Shown here: positions 44,501-45,558 of the stretch, one piece after another | How the letters are laid out: every line of letters begins with the position of its first letter | Numbering within the stretch: position 1 is the stretch's first letter | Source of the DNA: Candidatus Obscuribacterales bacterium | Lineage (GTDB): Bacteria; Cyanobacteriota; Vampirovibrionia; Obscuribacterales; Obscuribacteraceae | NCBI GenBank assembly: GCA_019745505.1 | Contig: JAIETE010000003.1 | Coordinates: forward strand, 1-45,558 | DNA length: 45,558 nucleotides | Reading direction: 5' to 3' | Position numbers and translations under genes: made by a program | Notes under the pieces: generated by a model | What the model saw: the letters and a program-made list of their open reading frames with translations, nothing else | Told to the model about the DNA's origin: nothing | Database searches by the model: none

Positions 44501-45126
44501 GCTTTGTTCATAGACATAACAACAACAAGGGAGATTCCACCCAGAATACCAACCAGAACGGCGGTGATGAGGAAGTTCGCTTGCTGGCTGGACTGAACGC
44601 TTTTCAATGCCGTCTGCGTGCGCACCTTGAGCAAAGCCTGCTCCTCATCTTTCATTTCGCTGACGAGCGCTCTTAACTTACCGGCATACGGACTTTTGAA
44701 CGATTTCTCCAGATTGCTTTGCCATGCGGGACTGCCAACCGCTCCGACGCCGGCAATAAGTCCGTTCCACTCGTCTATCCTGGAACTGAGCAAAGCATCG
44801 AAGCGCCCTAAACGCTCGACTTGCGCGGGATTGTCGGCAGTCAGTGTCCTCAGCTCTTCGGATGTCGCATAAATCTCAGTCTTAAATTGGTCGAACGATG
44901 ATCTCAAAGGCTCTTTGCGCGTTACGAGAAAACCTCTGACCGAAGTTTCTGCCTCCTTTATCAACATGTAAAGGCGGTCAAACCGACCAATTGCAACCTG
45001 TGTATGCTCAACCCACAAGCGAGTCTCGCTAATCTTTTCGGTGTTCTTATGAGATACCCAAGCACTGACGACAATTGCCATCACTGCCAATAGAAAAACC
45101 AGGGTGATACGCGTTGTGAGCTTCAT
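41590..45126 (-). CDS. hybrid sensor histidine kinase with GAF and three receiver domains
   Basis: 1178 residues. Order: TM about 7-25, CHASE3-like periplasmic helices about 30-180, TM about 183-205, HAMP about 206-258, GAF about 270-425, a Gln/Glu-rich coiled coil about 425-505, HisKA with His518 (MSHDLRTPL), HATPase_c about 620-740 (N box NNLLSNAFKF, DTGIGI, GGTGLGLSI), then three receivers. REC1 (about 790-905) has Asp841. REC2 (about 914-1030) has Asn963 at the phosphorylation position and lost the following Pro. REC3 (about 1055-1175) has Asp1108 and a canonical TAKA and KP. The gene is preceded by an apparent monocistronic promoter region (45127-45415) and ends one base into cheR. Confidence 0.95.
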   Translation of the reverse strand: MKLTTRITLVFLLAVMAIVVSAWVSHKNTEKISETRLWVEHTQVAIGRFDRLYMLIKEAETSVRGFLVTRKEPLRSSFDQFKTEIYATSEELRTLTADNPAQVERLGRFDALLSSRIDEWNGLIAGVGAVGSPAWQSNLEKSFKSPYAGKLRALVSEMKDEEQALLKVRTQTALKSVQSSQQANFLITAVLVGILGGISLVVVMSMNKAITALLEGTKKIGDGHYDHRINLRSKDELGELAEAFDSMTARVEAYDMEQTGQNWIKKNINEFGLLLQGQRDFEKAGSIILNTVAPLVEARQAALYCVDSERKDDTLFLISSFACSRDSGIPLTVSFGDGSIGQCAIDRKMVHLQGIPSESFKVKSALSQSSAADVYILPILFEGSVRGVLELASERQFSERSISFLEELCGLLGVVFAAISGAQITERLLEESRQLNEDLRLQQEELESQAEELETQQEELRHINDELHQKADALEEQNALVFEKNIELEGMRQSLEDKAQQLAVSSKYKSEFLANMSHDLRTPLNSLLIFSELLAENEEGNLSESQIDFAKSINMAGKTLLTLIDDILDLSKIEAGRVTPDIKNVELADVLLDVERSFRKVSEGKKILFDLKLAPNTPRMIRTDERRLLQLLNNLLSNAFKFTERGSVSLSISAGKPSEGNGHDGDFVTFAVTDTGIGIAAEQQALVFEAFHQADSSSTRKFGGTGLGLSICRELSALLGGWVDVQSELNKGSTFTLHLPVAYKGKIEPKRRSASVGGTAPAESSAQSKEEDAFLYADIPDDRLNIKEGDRVILIIEDDQSFAKMLLDLARKSKFKGVVSMRGRDGLILAHRLLPDAITLDLKLPDIEGWVVLDQLKNSPETRHIPVHIISATSEQNRGMSLGALGYLEKPVTLATLNEAIEKIEKFFEKKSGAVLIAESDDKLRQSLVELLENGDFSIDSVENGENAIKMWGEKPFDCSIINMNLNDMDGLTLARKYLSGNNTNPLLVFSNHGLSEGEKAELEALGRINIVKDIDSPERLLSEVGLFLHRVEAKLPITKQQLVTKVRQEDSTLVGRKLLIVDDDPRNVDALISVLRKYQMTLVTAENGRDALEKLSMNKDVEAVLMDVMMPEMDGYEAMRAIRAQSEFSSLPIIAVTAKAMQGDRVKCLDSGASDYITKPVDRSQLISLLRVWLYKG

Positions 45127-45415
45127 GCCCGCACGGGTTGCCTCTACAAGTACCTATTGTACCTAGTGAAACGAGTTTGGAAGTCCGAAAGTGTCGATTA
45201 GATTCAAATACGTGAAAATTTTCGTCATAGGTCCACCATACCGCGGTAGGGGAAAAACATTTCTGAATGTGAGAGTGCTCGCACACCCGATTGGTTCCCT
45301 CACACTCGCTCAGAAAAAAAACTATTGCAAATGAACCAGCCTCGAAACGGTGTCGCATATGGTGCCCACTGTGAATCTCACATCGGCGTTTTCCTCAATA
45401 AGTGTCCAAACCTGT
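45127..45415. other. intergenic region upstream of the hybrid kinase
   Basis: 289 bases between the kinase start and the terminator. It must contain the kinase promoter on the minus strand. I see no ORF with convincing coding character and no reliable promoter boxes. Confidence 0.4.
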
Positions 45416-45456
45416 AAAAAGCGGCGGAAGCCACCCCTTTCGTGGTGGCTTCCGCC
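45416..45456 (-). terminator. strong intrinsic terminator
   Basis: A perfect 13-bp stem pairs 45423-45435 with 45444-45456 around an 8-nt loop (GGCGGAAGCCACC and its complement). On the minus strand it is followed after two bases by five Ts (45416-45420); on the plus strand three Ts follow. It lies 34 bases past the stop of a minus-strand frame that enters from the right edge. Confidence 0.85.
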
Positions 45457-45490
45457 CGGCTTTAGCTCCCCTCAACACTTTGAACTCGAA

Positions 45491-45558
45491 TTACTGACCC
45501 AGGGTAGGAAATTTCAAAACTGACTCGCCAGCCTTTCTGACCGCCGGCTCTGCAAGGT
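45491..45558 (-). CDS. possible 3' end of a gene entering from the right edge
   Basis: On the minus strand one frame is open from the window edge to a TAA at 45491-45493 and would encode about 21 residues ending in VLKFPTLGQ. The strong terminator just after it supports a gene ending here. The other two frames are also open for part of this short stretch, so the frame choice is tentative and no product can be named. Confidence 0.4.
   Translation of the reverse strand, partial: LAEPAVRKAGESVLKFPTLGQ

Noticed and set aside
1-45558. CRISPR arrays, prophage, insertion sequences, tRNA or rRNA genes
   Set aside because: No regularly spaced direct repeats, transposase or phage motifs, or tRNA-like cloverleaf sequences were noticed on reading both strands.

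Overview
This window looks like bacterial chromosome, GC about 50%, from a complex, signalling-rich, free-living Gram-negative-type organism. Several traits suggest a Melainabacteria/Vampirovibrionia relative of the Obscuribacterales type: PknB-like Ser/Thr kinases with low-complexity tails, a DUF1800/DUF1501 pair, a secreted TonB-C-like protein, Gly/Ala-rich proteins with kinase-like ends, and many N-terminally extended enzymes. That placement is inference from gene character, not a database match. No tRNA, rRNA, CRISPR array, insertion sequence or phage gene was recognised.

Layout. 1-4.2 kb: end of an unknown gene, then an overlapping OmpR-type regulator and an unusual tandem histidine kinase. 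4.3-9 kb: small proteins, a catalytically degenerate E2-type acyltransferase, a NERD nuclease-domain membrane protein and an acetyltransferase. 9-11.3 kb: a Ser/Thr kinase and a secreted TPR protein in one operon. 11.5-19.1 kb: a complete histidine operon on the minus strand, hisG, hisC-HAD, hisB, hisH, hisF, hisA-hisI-hisE, hisD. Seven genes cover every step, with two gene fusions. Upstream is what I consider the highlight: a short leader ORF ending in six consecutive His codons, followed by a four-segment attenuator and an intrinsic terminator just before hisG.

19.3-23.3 kb: a double-ACT protein and two divergent proteins with Gly/Ala-rich N-terminal and atypical kinase-like C-terminal parts. 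23.3-31.3 kb: a SWIM/SNF2 helicase, a basic secreted protein, a zinc-ribbon Ser/Thr kinase and a secreted repeat protein with a TonB-C-like end. 31.3-36.1 kb: a long intergenic region, fatty acid desaturase, degenerate GGDEF protein, PlsC-type acyltransferase, Spy/CpxP-like protein and a GNAT enzyme. 36.4-39.5 kb: the DUF1800/DUF1501 export pair. 39.6-45.1 kb: a receiver-kinase protein, a CheR methyltransferase and a large hybrid kinase with three receivers, of which the middle one lacks its phosphorylation site. The right edge holds a strong terminator and probably the 3' end of another minus-strand gene.

The his operon is the only metabolic pathway complete here. The rest is mainly signal transduction, envelope and lipid functions.
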